Source: Actinomadura xylanilytica
GTDB taxonomy: Bacteria; Actinomycetota; Actinomycetes; Streptosporangiales; Streptosporangiaceae
Direction: 5' to 3'
DNA length: 64,000 nucleotides
NCBI RefSeq assembly: GCF_030283145.1
Contig: NZ_JASNWE010000003.1
Span: 124,001-188,000, forward strand
Shown: one piece after another, positions 15,907 through 24,822 of the stretch
How positions within the stretch are numbered: position 1 is the stretch's first letter
Layout: each line of letters opens with the position of its first letter
The notes under the pieces: model-generated
Databases searched by the model: none
Told to the model about the DNA's origin: nothing
The model's input: only the letters and a program-made list of their open reading frames with translations
Translations under genes and position numbers: made by a program

Positions 15907-17151
15907 ATGAGGCTGCTGACCATCGAGACCAGCCAGTACCTGGACTACTACCACTCGCGCTACCAGCAGGTGCAGGACCTCGGCGTGGACCTGTACGTGC
16001 TCAACGGGGAGGGCACCGAGGACTTCTGGCCGGCCGACCACTACCGGCTGGTCGGGTCCAAGAAGATCGACGACATCGTGGAGACGGCCCGCGGCTGGCA
16101 CGCCGAGGAGCGGTTCGACGGTGTGATCACCTTCTCCGAGTCCGCGGTGATCACCGTCGCCGCGGTGGCCGAGGCGCTCGGCCTGCCCGGCATCGGGGTG
16201 GAGGCGGCGGTGTGCAGCCGCAACAAGTACCTGATGCGGCAGGCGTACGAGCGGGCGGGCGCGCCCATCCCGTCGTACCGCCTGGTGCGGGACCGGGCCG
16301 AGGCGCTGCGGGCCGGCGCCGACTTCGGCTACCCCGTCATCCTCAAGCCGACCCTCGGCGCGGGCAGCCACCTGGTGTTCCGGGTGGACTCCGCGGAGGA
16401 GATGGCCGAGCGCTACGACCAGGCCGCGGCCGGGATCGAGAACCTGTTCTGGGTGAATTCCGAGGCCGACGGCGTGGACCTGGGGCCGAACGGGCTGCTG
16501 GTGGAGTCGTTCCTGTCCGGCCGCGAGTACCTGATGGAGGCGGTCGCCTGGGACGAGGAGGTCTACCTCGGCTCGGTGGTGGACCGGATCACCCAGGAGG
16601 GCGGGACCTTCGACGACGACGTCCACCACGCCCCCACCTCGCTGTCCCCCGAGGACGTCGCCCGGGTGCACGCGGTGGTGCGGGCGGGAGCGCACGCCAT
16701 GGGACTGCGGCGCAGCGTGATGCACGCCGAGGTTCGGTTCCACCAGGGCGAGCCGTACCTGCTGGAGATCGCCTCCCGGGTCGGCGGCGGCGGGCTGGAC
16801 GCGATCGCGCGGATCACCGCCGACCACGACCCGATCAAGGCGGTGGTCGACATCGGCCGCGGGGTGCGGCCGGACGTGCGCCACTTCCGGCCGACCGGCA
16901 CGCACGTCACCGCCATGTGCCTGATCAGCGACGAGGGCGTGGTGGAACGGGTGGAGGTGCCGCCGGAGGTCGCCGACTGCGAACGGGCCTTCCTGCTGAA
17001 GATCACCGCGCGGCCCGGCGACCACATCCGCCGCCCGCCCAACGGCAACACGATCCTGGGCTTCCTCGGCACCACCGGTGAGTCCCAGGACGACGCGTTC
17101 AGCCTGATGAACGAGCTGGCCGACAAGATCAAGGTCACGTTCCGGGGCTGA
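15907..17151 (+). CDS. ATP-grasp ligase (amino acid/carboxylate-amine ligase type)
   Basis: 414 residues. The N-terminal pre-ATP-grasp domain is followed by the nucleotide-binding stretch YPVILKPTLGAGSHLVF (about 139-155) and the magnesium-binding HAEVRFHQGEPYLLEIASRVGGGG (split over about 276-299). A good AGGAGG precedes ATG 15907, 10 bases after the MetRS-like gene. Family members (BacD/L-amino acid ligase group) form amide bonds through acyl phosphates. It probably couples the hydrazino acid, or its precursor, to another amino acid. A second ATP-grasp enzyme lies at 20448. Confidence 0.85.
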   Translation: MRLLTIETSQYLDYYHSRYQQVQDLGVDLYVLNGEGTEDFWPADHYRLVGSKKIDDIVETARGWHAEERFDGVITFSESAVITVAAVAEALGLPGIGVEAAVCSRNKYLMRQAYERAGAPIPSYRLVRDRAEALRAGADFGYPVILKPTLGAGSHLVFRVDSAEEMAERYDQAAAGIENLFWVNSEADGVDLGPNGLLVESFLSGREYLMEAVAWDEEVYLGSVVDRITQEGGTFDDDVHHAPTSLSPEDVARVHAVVRAGAHAMGLRRSVMHAEVRFHQGEPYLLEIASRVGGGGLDAIARITADHDPIKAVVDIGRGVRPDVRHFRPTGTHVTAMCLISDEGVVERVEVPPEVADCERAFLLKITARPGDHIRRPPNGNTILGFLGTTGESQDDAFSLMNELADKIKVTFRG

Positions 17152-17172
17152 CCCGGCGAAGGAGAGGACCAC

Positions 17173-18096
17173 GTGCCGAACAGGACCGACGCGATCCGGA
17201 CGGCGGGAACCGACCGCCGCCCCGTCGCCGATCCCCGGCCCAGGCGCACCGCCGCGCCGCGCCGCTACCTGATGTGCCCGCCGACGTACTTCGACGTCAC
17301 CTACTCGATCAACCCCTGGATGGAACCCGGCAAGCCGGTCGACACCGGGCTGGCCTTCACGCAGTGGGACCGGCTGCGCAACCTCTACCTCGGGCTGGGC
17401 CACCAGGTGGAGCTCATCGACCCGGTGCCCGGCCTGCCCGACATGGTGTTCGCCGCCAACGGCGCGACGGTCGTGAACGGGCGGGTGCTCGCCGCGCGCT
17501 TCCGGCACGGCGAGCGGGCCGCCGAGGGGGCCGCCTACGCCGGCTGGTTCCGCGAACACGGCTACCCCGTCCACGAGACACGGCACGTCAACGAGGGCGA
17601 GGGCGACCTGCTGGTCACCGGCGACCGCGTCCTGGCGGGCCACGGCTTCCGCACCGACCGGCGCGCGCACGACGAGGCCGCGCGCGTGCTCGGCCTGCCG
17701 GTGGTGCCGCTGACCCTGGTCGACCCGCGCTTCTACCACCTGGACACCGCGCTGGCGGTGCTGGACCACGAAGAGATCATGTACTACCCGGCGGCGTTCG
17801 GGCCGGAGAGCCGGGCGCTGCTGGCCGAGCTGTACCCGGACGCGATCCTCGCCAACGATTCCGACGCCGAGGTCTTCGGCCTGAACGCCGTCTCCGACGG
17901 CCGCCACGTGCTGCTGCCCGAGCAGGCCGCTCATCTGATCGAACGGCTCTCGGAGCGGGGCTTCGTCCCGATCGGGGTGGACCTGGGCGAGCTGCTGAAG
18001 TCGGGCGGCAGCACCAAGTGCTGCACGTTGGAGATCCGCGGTCCGGTGGAGGCCCGCGAGGGCGGCGGGAGCCGCACGGGAGGTGCGGCGCGGTGA
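17173..18096 (+). CDS. dimethylarginine dimethylaminohydrolase (DDAH)-like, amidinotransferase superfamily
   Basis: 307 residues of the guanidine-modifying pentein fold. Family landmarks are INPWM, FAANGA, the acidic GEGD motif, the His of FYHLDTALA, and the C-terminal nucleophile Cys in GGSTKCCTLE. All catalytic residues of DDAH and arginine-deiminase-type enzymes appear present. It would hydrolyse or transfer a guanidine group, for example giving citrulline from an arginine derivative. Embedded in a hydrazine operon, the substrate may be a pathway intermediate. GTG start with GAAGGAGAGG upstream. Confidence 0.83.
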   Translation: MPNRTDAIRTAGTDRRPVADPRPRRTAAPRRYLMCPPTYFDVTYSINPWMEPGKPVDTGLAFTQWDRLRNLYLGLGHQVELIDPVPGLPDMVFAANGATVVNGRVLAARFRHGERAAEGAAYAGWFREHGYPVHETRHVNEGEGDLLVTGDRVLAGHGFRTDRRAHDEAARVLGLPVVPLTLVDPRFYHLDTALAVLDHEEIMYYPAAFGPESRALLAELYPDAILANDSDAEVFGLNAVSDGRHVLLPEQAAHLIERLSERGFVPIGVDLGELLKSGGSTKCCTLEIRGPVEAREGGGSRTGGAAR

Positions 18097-18428
18097 TCGG
18101 CTACGACGGACGACGGTTCCGGCCCGTCGAACACGACGCGCACGACCGCGTCGCGCACTACCACCAGGACGGCGACCTGCTGTGGGGCGAGTTCGGCGGC
18201 GGCCGGGCCCGGCGCGGCTCGCTGACCGGCCGGTGCTCCCCCGACGGGCGCCTGGAGTTCGCCTACTGCATGGTCTTGGACGACGGCGAGGTGATCTCCG
18301 GGTTCTGCCGCAGCGTCCCGACGGTCCGCCCCGACGGCGGCATCGACCTGCGCGAGGAATGGGAGCGGTTCGGCCGGCACTCGGCCCGCGGGGTGTCCCG
18401 CCTCACCGAGATCAAGGAGGAGCGATGA
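18093..18428 (+). CDS. small beta-barrel protein of the misnamed 'n-acetylglutamate synthase' family
   Basis: 111 residues with no membrane segment. The pattern IGYDGRRFRPV ... GDLLWGEFGGGRARRGSLTG ... FAYCMVLDDGEVISGFC ... LREEWERF matches small proteins often annotated, without evidence, as n-acetylglutamate synthase; they look like lipocalin-type barrels. The GTG start overlaps the DDAH-like stop, and its stop overlaps the ATG of the next gene, so it is translationally coupled on both sides. A binding or isomerisation role in the pathway is possible; function unknown. Confidence 0.65.
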   Translation: MIGYDGRRFRPVEHDAHDRVAHYHQDGDLLWGEFGGGRARRGSLTGRCSPDGRLEFAYCMVLDDGEVISGFCRSVPTVRPDGGIDLREEWERFGRHSARGVSRLTEIKEER

Positions 18429-20230
18429 CGGCGTCCGCCGAGGTCGGCCGGGCCACCGGACGGCCGCGCAGGGGCGGTGTGGTGACCTGGGCGTGCGCGC
18501 CGGGCTTCCCGCCCGCGGTGATCTTCCCGTTCACCCCCGCGGAACGGATGGGCACCCGCAACATCTACGAGTTCCAGATGCTGATGTACCGGCCGCTGTA
18601 CTACTTCGGCAGCCGCGGCACACCCGACGTCGACTACGAGCAGAGCATCGGCGAACCGCCTCGGTGGAGCGCCGACGGACGGACGGTCACCGTCCGGATC
18701 AGGCCGTGGAAGTGGTCCAACGGCGAGACCCTGTGCGCCGACAACGTGCTGTTCTGGGTCAACCTCATGAAGGTCAAGGGCTCCCGGTACGGCGAGTACG
18801 TGCCGGGCTACTTCCCCGACAACTGCACCTCCTACGGCAAGCTCGCCGACGACACCGTCTACTTCACCTTCGACAAGCCGTACTCCAAGAAGTGGGTGCT
18901 GATGAACCAGCTCAGCACCATCACGCCGCTGCCGAAGGCGTGGGACCGCACGGCCGAGGGACCCGCGAACGCCTCCGGCGACCCGGCCGACGTGGAGGCG
19001 GTGTACGCGTACCTGATCGCCGAACAGGGCGACATGGTCGAGGAGGGCAACGAGCACCGCACCCGCTGGGCCGGCAGCCCGATCTGGAGCGTGGTCAGCG
19101 GCCCGTGGCGGCTGAAGAGCTACACGCTCGAGGGCATGGTGACGTTCGTGCCGAACGAGCACTACTCCGGTCCCGACAAGCCGTACCTGGACGAGTTCCG
19201 GCAGGTGCCGACGCAGTCCGACGAGCAGCAGTACGAGATGCTCCGGGCGGGGCCGCGCGGCGAGGGCTCGATCCAGGTCGGGTACCTGCCGCTGAGCTTC
19301 GCCGCCGAATCCACCACCGACCCCACCAGGGGCGGGGCCAACCCGCTCGGGGACGACTACGACCTGGTGCCGCAGGCGGCGTTCTGCATCCGGTACTTCT
19401 GCCTGAACTACAACAATCCGACCGTGGCCGGAAAGATCTTCAAGCAGACCTACTTCCGGCAGGCGCTGCAGCGCACCCTCGACCAGGACACCGCCGTCAC
19501 CGACATCTACCAGGGCTACGCCTACCGGCAGAACGGCCCGGTGCCGATGGTCCCGCCCACCGACCTGGTCTCCCCGCGGCAGCGCGAGGGCGCCTGGCCG
19601 CTGCCGTTCGACGTCGAGAAGGCCCGCGAACTGCTGGAGGCCAACGGCTGGGACACCAGCCGGACCCCCGCCGTCTGCGTGAACCCGGGCACCGGCCCCG
19701 GGCAGGCGGGCGAGGGCATCCCGGCGGGCACCGAGCTCAGCCTCAAGATGCGCTACGTCGAGGGGCGGCCCGCGCTCACCCGGCTCATGCGGCGGTACAA
19801 GGAGCACGCCGCCGCGGCGGGCATCGAACTGCGGATGGAGGAGGTGTACGGGTCGATCCTGGTCGCCGAGGACGGGCCGTGCGAGCCCGGCCCGGACACC
19901 CCCTGCACCTGGGAGCTGACCTGCTGGAACGGGGGCTGGGCCTACCACTACCCCACCGGCGAGATCCTGTTCCGGACCAAGGCGGGCGGCAACTTCGGCT
20001 TCTACTCCGACCCGACCACCGACGAACTGATCGAGAAGTCGGTCACCACCGACGACCTCGAGGCGCTGTACGAGTACCAGGACTACATCGCCGAGCAGGT
20101 CCCGGTCATCTTCACCCCGAACTTCCCGATCCGGCTGTTCGAGGCGTCCCGCGATCTCGGCGGGTTCGGGCCGGTCAACCCGTTCGGGATGATCAACCCG
20201 GAGAAGTGGTACTACCGCGACCGCGACTAG
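18425..20230 (+). CDS. SBP_bac_5-type solute-binding-protein homologue without signal peptide
   Basis: 601 residues matching the peptide/nickel extracellular solute-binding family: a GRPRRGGVVTWACAPGF start, WKWSNGETLCADNVLFWVN, the FDVEKARELLEANGWD lobe motif and a C-terminal IPNF-like region. The N-terminus MTASAEVGRATGRPRRGG has no hydrophobic signal core, no lipobox Cys and no twin-arginine plus hydrophobic segment, so it should stay in the cytoplasm. No ABC permease or ATPase genes are nearby. The ATG follows AAGGAGG and overlaps the previous stop, placing it firmly in the biosynthetic operon. A cytosolic ligand binder or recruited enzyme is the inference. Confidence 0.82.
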   Translation: MTASAEVGRATGRPRRGGVVTWACAPGFPPAVIFPFTPAERMGTRNIYEFQMLMYRPLYYFGSRGTPDVDYEQSIGEPPRWSADGRTVTVRIRPWKWSNGETLCADNVLFWVNLMKVKGSRYGEYVPGYFPDNCTSYGKLADDTVYFTFDKPYSKKWVLMNQLSTITPLPKAWDRTAEGPANASGDPADVEAVYAYLIAEQGDMVEEGNEHRTRWAGSPIWSVVSGPWRLKSYTLEGMVTFVPNEHYSGPDKPYLDEFRQVPTQSDEQQYEMLRAGPRGEGSIQVGYLPLSFAAESTTDPTRGGANPLGDDYDLVPQAAFCIRYFCLNYNNPTVAGKIFKQTYFRQALQRTLDQDTAVTDIYQGYAYRQNGPVPMVPPTDLVSPRQREGAWPLPFDVEKARELLEANGWDTSRTPAVCVNPGTGPGQAGEGIPAGTELSLKMRYVEGRPALTRLMRRYKEHAAAAGIELRMEEVYGSILVAEDGPCEPGPDTPCTWELTCWNGGWAYHYPTGEILFRTKAGGNFGFYSDPTTDELIEKSVTTDDLEALYEYQDYIAEQVPVIFTPNFPIRLFEASRDLGGFGPVNPFGMINPEKWYYRDRD

Positions 20231-20447
20231 CGACGCGCCAGGCCCGGGGGGCCGGACGCCCGGACGCCGGCCCCCCGGACCCCACCCCGTCCTCGCGAGG
20301 ACCCCCGAATGACTGCGCCTGCCGGTGAATTCCCGCCCGGAGTGCAGTGAATTCCCGACGATCCCACCGATCAAAGATCTTGGCTTTGTACGTTGGCACC
20401 GTGGCACCGCCCCGGCCCGGCGGACGGGGCAGAAGAGAGGCCATGAC

Positions 20448-21734
20448 ATGACGACCCGACGACCCCCCGGCCGCACCCCTGCCGGCCCGCTCCAGACCGG
20501 CGACGACCGCCCGCTGCTCCTGGTGGTCGCCACGGGCATGCGCACCTACCGGGAGTACCTGCTGCACTCGATCAGCACCCGATTCCGCATCCACCTCTTC
20601 CACACCTCCGAACCGACATGGGAGACCGACTACCTGTCCGGCTGGACGGTGGTTCCCAGCACGCTCGACGGCCCGGCCATGGCCGAGCAGGCACGCAAGC
20701 TGGACGCGCACGACCCCGTCGACGGCGTGCTCTGCTGGGATGAGGGGCGGATCCTGGCGACCTCCCACATCGCCGAGGCGCTGGGCCTGCGCAACGGCGA
20801 CCCGAAGGTGATCTGGCGGCTGCGCGACAAGGCGCAGACCCGGGCCGCGCTCGACGCGGCGGGCGTGCCGCAACCGCGTTCGGTCCCGGTCTCCACCCTG
20901 GAGCAGGCACTCGCCGCCGCCGACACGGTCGGCTACCCGGCGATCCTCAAGCCCCGCGGGCTGGGTGCGAGCCTGGGCGTCGTACGGGTGGAGGGCCCCG
21001 CCGGCCTGCGCGCCAACTTCGCCTTCACCCGCGACACCGAGCCCCCCGATCCGGTCGAGTACGCCGGGGACGAACCGATCCTGGTCGAGCACTGCGTCAC
21101 CGGCGAGGAGATCAGCGTCGACTCCGTGGTGCGCGACGGAGTGGTCGCGCCGCTGTTCATCGCCCGCAAGGTCGTCGGCTACCCGCCGTACGCCGAGGAG
21201 GTCGGCCACTTCGTGGACGCCGCCGACCCGCTGCTCGAGGACCCCGCACTGCTGCGGGTCGTCCAGGACACGCACACCGCCCTGGGCTTCGCCGACGGCT
21301 GGACACACGCCGAGTTCATGCTGACCGACTCCGGGCCGCAGGTGATCGAGGTGAACGGCCGCCTGGGCGGAGACATGATCCCCTATCTGGGCCTGCTCGC
21401 GACCGGGGTGGACCCGGGGCTCGCCGCCGCCGCGGCCGCCTGCGGGCTGCCGCCGGACCTGGAGCCCGACCGCGCCAGGACGTCCGGCATCCGCTTCTTC
21501 TATGTCGAACGGGACGACACCGAACTCGCCTCGATCGGCTTCGACGAGTCCCGGCTCCCCGCCGAGATCGAGCGCGCGGTGACGGTGGCCGTGCCCGGGA
21601 CGGTGGTCTCCCCACCGCCCAAGGGGACGGTCTGGGGGCGGATCGCGTTCGCGATCACTGCCGGGGACTCCGTCGATACCTGCCGCGCCGCCTTGGCGAG
21701 CGCGGAGTCCGCACTCGCCTACGAACCGGGCTGA
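20448..21734 (+). CDS. ATP-grasp ligase (second, amino acid ligase type)
   Basis: 428 residues. Visible are YPAILKPRGLGASLGVVRV (split near 163-181, nucleotide binding), LVEHCVTGEEISVDSVV, and HAEFMLTDSGPQVIEVNGRLGGD (metal-binding Glu and Asn). The C-terminus resembles the L-amino acid ligase/BL00235 group, which makes dipeptides. ATG 20448 was chosen because the ATG five bases earlier runs into a stop; GAGAGG precedes it. A 217-base gap and a repeated gtgaattcccg (near 20325 and 20347) separate it from the upstream operon, so it may have its own promoter. Confidence 0.85.
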   Translation: MTTRRPPGRTPAGPLQTGDDRPLLLVVATGMRTYREYLLHSISTRFRIHLFHTSEPTWETDYLSGWTVVPSTLDGPAMAEQARKLDAHDPVDGVLCWDEGRILATSHIAEALGLRNGDPKVIWRLRDKAQTRAALDAAGVPQPRSVPVSTLEQALAAADTVGYPAILKPRGLGASLGVVRVEGPAGLRANFAFTRDTEPPDPVEYAGDEPILVEHCVTGEEISVDSVVRDGVVAPLFIARKVVGYPPYAEEVGHFVDAADPLLEDPALLRVVQDTHTALGFADGWTHAEFMLTDSGPQVIEVNGRLGGDMIPYLGLLATGVDPGLAAAAAACGLPPDLEPDRARTSGIRFFYVERDDTELASIGFDESRLPAEIERAVTVAVPGTVVSPPPKGTVWGRIAFAITAGDSVDTCRAALASAESALAYEPG

Positions 21735-21796
21735 CCGCGCCGCCGGCCGGGACGCCGCCACCCGCAAGTCACGACCCGAGAGTGATGTGAAGGCTT

Positions 21797-23071
21797 ATGG
21801 CGACCGAGAACATGCCGACTCCCGACCCCGGCGTCTGGTCGACGTTCCGCGACGCGCCGCTCGCGGCGAAGGCGATCCTGATCGGTGTGTTCCTGAGCCG
21901 GCTCGGCGGCTTCCTCAACATCTTCATCGTGCTGTTCCTGACCGCGCGCGGATACTCCAGGGAGCAGGCGGCGTTCGCGCTCGGCGTCTACGGCGTCGGC
22001 GGCGTGGCCGGGGTGCTGCTCGGCGGGAGCGTGGCCGACCGGCTGGGGGCGCGCAACGCCACCGTGCTGAGTATGGGAGCGACCGCGGTGCTGACCGCCG
22101 CGTTGCTGTACCTGCCCGACTACTCGCTGCTGCTCGCCGCGATCCTGGTGGTGAGCCTGGCGGCCCAGCTCTACCGGCCCGCGTCGGCGACGCTGATGTC
22201 GGAGCTGATCCCCGAGGACCGGCAGGTGATGATCTTCGGGATGTACCGGTTCGGGCTGAACATGGGTGCGATGGTCGCGCCGCTGCTCGGCTTCGGGCTG
22301 TACAACCTCGGCGACCACAGCTACACCCTGCTGTTCTGGGGTGAGGGCCTGATCGCGATGGTGTACGCCGCGGTGGCGGTCGTCGCGATCCCCGGCGGGC
22401 GCAAGGCCGCGGCCACCGGGCCCGGCGGCGGGGCCGGGGGGCCGGACAGCGGCGGCGGCTACCCGGCGATGCTGCGCGACCGGCGCTACCTGCTCTTCCT
22501 GACCGCCGTTCTGCTCAACGCCATCGTCTACGTGCAGTACCTGTCCACCCTGCCGCTGGACGTCAAGGCCGCGGGCATCAGCATGTTCTGGTACACGCTG
22601 GCGGTCTCGCTGAACGGTTTCATCGTGATCGCCTTCGAGTTGCCGCTGACCAAGTTCTCCCAGCGCTGGCCGTTCAAGCTCACGGTGGGCCTGGCGTTCA
22701 CCCTGGTCGGCCTCGGGGTCGCCGCCTACGGACTGCCGATGGGCGCGGTAGTGATCATCGGCGCGACGCTGCTGTGGACGCTCGGCGAGATCATCGGCGG
22801 TCCGGCGGTGTTCGCCTACCCGGCGCTCGCCGGGCCGGACTCGCTGCGCAGCCGCTACATCGGCGGCTTCCAGTTCATGCACGCGCTCGGCACCGCGCTC
22901 GGTCCGGTGATCGGCGGCCTGCTGTTCGTCCGGATCGGGCACGGGGTGTGGCCGCTGTTCGCGGTCGCCGGGCTGCTCGCCGCGCTGTTCGGCGTCCTGG
23001 CGATCCGCCCGGAGGCGGTCACGCGCGGGAACGCCGCACCCGAGCCGGAACTGGTGGCCGGGGAGAGCTGA
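21797..23071 (+). CDS. MFS transporter, probable exporter
   Basis: 424 residues with about 12 transmembrane segments. The loop 2-3 motif GGSVADRLGARN near residue 75 is the MFS signature GxxxDRxGxR. The cytoplasmic central loop is Gly-rich (about 203-218). It follows the second ATP-grasp gene by 62 bases and is probably the efflux or self-protection pump for the pathway product. The direction of transport is inferred from context. Confidence 0.86.
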   Translation: MATENMPTPDPGVWSTFRDAPLAAKAILIGVFLSRLGGFLNIFIVLFLTARGYSREQAAFALGVYGVGGVAGVLLGGSVADRLGARNATVLSMGATAVLTAALLYLPDYSLLLAAILVVSLAAQLYRPASATLMSELIPEDRQVMIFGMYRFGLNMGAMVAPLLGFGLYNLGDHSYTLLFWGEGLIAMVYAAVAVVAIPGGRKAAATGPGGGAGGPDSGGGYPAMLRDRRYLLFLTAVLLNAIVYVQYLSTLPLDVKAAGISMFWYTLAVSLNGFIVIAFELPLTKFSQRWPFKLTVGLAFTLVGLGVAAYGLPMGAVVIIGATLLWTLGEIIGGPAVFAYPALAGPDSLRSRYIGGFQFMHALGTALGPVIGGLLFVRIGHGVWPLFAVAGLLAALFGVLAIRPEAVTRGNAAPEPELVAGES

Positions 23072-23102
23072 ATCCATCCCTCGACAGATTGGGACCATCA
23101 CC

Positions 23103-24344
23103 ATGAAGCAACGCATCGAAGCCGAGCAGTTGATCCCTGGGACCGGCCGGCCGGTCGCGAACGGGGCGGTGATCGTGGAGGACGACCGGATCGCCTACGC
23201 CGGTCCCGCCGCGGACGCCCCCGCCTCCCCCGACGCCACCGTGGTCCGCGCCCGCGCGGTCATGCCCGGCATGTGGGACGCGCACGGCCACTTCATGGGC
23301 CTGCGCTCGACCGACTTCACCTTCCTCCCCCAGGAGCCGATCGCGCTGCGCGCCGCGCGCATCACCACCGACCTGCGCCGCGCGCTCGACGCGGGCTTCA
23401 CCTCGGTCCGGGAGACCGGCGGACTGGGCATCCACTTCGTCCAGGCCATCGAGGAGGGCAGCGTCGAGGGACCGAACATCTACGCCGCCGGGACCACGCT
23501 GTCCACCACCGGCGGCCACGCCGACCTGCACGGCCTGCCGCGCTCCTGGGTCGTCGACTTCGGCCACATGGGCGGCGAGTTCCGGCTGTGCGACGGGCCC
23601 TCCGAATGCGCGCGGGCGGCCCGCGAGCAGTTGCGGCGCAACGCCAAGCTCATCAAGGTCTGCGCCTCGGGCGGCGTGCTGTCGGATGTGGACCACCCGA
23701 TCCACCAGCAGTTCACCAACGCCGAACTGCGCGCGATCGTCGAGGTCGCCGGCATGGCCGACCGGGTCGTCGCCGCCCACTGCCACGGCAAGCCGGGCAT
23801 CATGGCCGCGCTGGAGGCGGGGGCCAAGACGATCGAGCACGGCTCGTTCCTGGACGAGGAGGCCGCGGTCGCCATGCGGGAGTCCGGGGCGATCCTGGTC
23901 CCCACCCGCACGATCTTCGCCGAGCTGCTGGACCAGGGCCACATGCTGCCCGACTACGCGCTGAAGAAGCTCCAGGCGACGGTGGACCGGCACGGCGAGG
24001 CGATCATCCTGGCCCGGGAGGCGGGCGTCACCATCGCGGCGGGCACCGACGTCGCGATGAGCGGTACCGACATGCCCGACTCCTGGGGCAAGAACGGCCG
24101 GGAGCTGGAGCTCCTGGTCAAGCTGGGATTCGACCCGCTGGAGGCCATCGAGGCCGCCACGGCGCTCGGCCCCACCACCCTCGGCCCGCAGGCGCCCAGG
24201 TCGGGCGTCCTCGCCGAGGGGTACGACGCCGACATCCTCACTCTGGACGTGGACCCCCTGGCCGACATCTCGGCGCTCGCGCAGCCAGAGCACATCACCG
24301 GCGTCTGGAAGGCCGGTCGCCGGGTCAAGAACCTGGAGGGATGA
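23103..24344 (+). CDS. metal-dependent amidohydrolase (imidazolonepropionase/prolidase-like)
   Basis: 413 residues with a TIM barrel and flanking beta-sandwich. Metal ligands: H61 and H63 in WDAHGHFMG, a Lys in KLIKVCASGG (carboxylated bridging Lys position), His in AAHCHGKPG, His in IEHGSF, and Asp in AAGTDVA. The C-terminal GYDADILTLD returns to the sandwich domain. It would hydrolyse an amide, imide or dipeptide, perhaps unmasking or degrading the product. Its stop overlaps the ATG of the next gene. Confidence 0.87.
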   Translation: MKQRIEAEQLIPGTGRPVANGAVIVEDDRIAYAGPAADAPASPDATVVRARAVMPGMWDAHGHFMGLRSTDFTFLPQEPIALRAARITTDLRRALDAGFTSVRETGGLGIHFVQAIEEGSVEGPNIYAAGTTLSTTGGHADLHGLPRSWVVDFGHMGGEFRLCDGPSECARAAREQLRRNAKLIKVCASGGVLSDVDHPIHQQFTNAELRAIVEVAGMADRVVAAHCHGKPGIMAALEAGAKTIEHGSFLDEEAAVAMRESGAILVPTRTIFAELLDQGHMLPDYALKKLQATVDRHGEAIILAREAGVTIAAGTDVAMSGTDMPDSWGKNGRELELLVKLGFDPLEAIEAATALGPTTLGPQAPRSGVLAEGYDADILTLDVDPLADISALAQPEHITGVWKAGRRVKNLEG

Positions 24345-24685
24345 ACGTGAGCGACACCGTGCTGCTCGAAGTCCGCCTGTTCACCACCGCGCCCGGGACC
24401 CGGGACGAGTTCCACCGGGTCAGCCGCGACGGCACGATCCCGTTGATGCGCAAGTGCGGCATCGACGTCCTCGCGCACGGCCCGGCGCTCAACGACGACG
24501 ACACCTACTACCTTGTGCGCGCCTTCGAATCCGAGGAGGACAGGGTCGAACGCGGCCAATCGCTCTACACGACGCCCGAATGGCTCAACCAGTACGAAGG
24601 CCCCGTCACCGCGATGATGGCGGACCATCGGACCGCCGTGATCCGCGTCCCGCGGGAGGCCGCCGAGGCCCTCACCGCCCCGTGA
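24341..24685 (+). CDS. NIPSNAP-family ferredoxin-like small protein
   Basis: 114 residues with a dimeric alpha/beta-barrel pattern: LLEVRLFTTAPGTRDEFHRV, then IDVLAHGPAL, a DTYYLVRAFES strand and a helix with DRVERGQSLY. NIPSNAP proteins are small and often of unknown function, near catabolic or biosynthetic enzymes. The ATG overlaps the amidohydrolase stop (ATGA); a GTG six bases later is an alternative start. Confidence 0.72.
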   Translation: MNVSDTVLLEVRLFTTAPGTRDEFHRVSRDGTIPLMRKCGIDVLAHGPALNDDDTYYLVRAFESEEDRVERGQSLYTTPEWLNQYEGPVTAMMADHRTAVIRVPREAAEALTAP

Positions 24686-24822
24686 CGGAACCTCGTACTG
24701 CCGTCGCGAATGTGCACCTCGTTCTTCACCTTCGACGCCGGGTGAGCGAATATCCGGCAGGCCACGAGCGCGAATCATGCTTCAGATAACTCTGCACCGT
24801 CTCCGCTACAGGGGAGAAAAAC

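Noticed and set aside
20230..20447. Possible StrR-type operator before the second ATP-grasp gene
   Set aside because: Only a gtgaattcccg direct repeat is present; no GTTCGAC-type arms.
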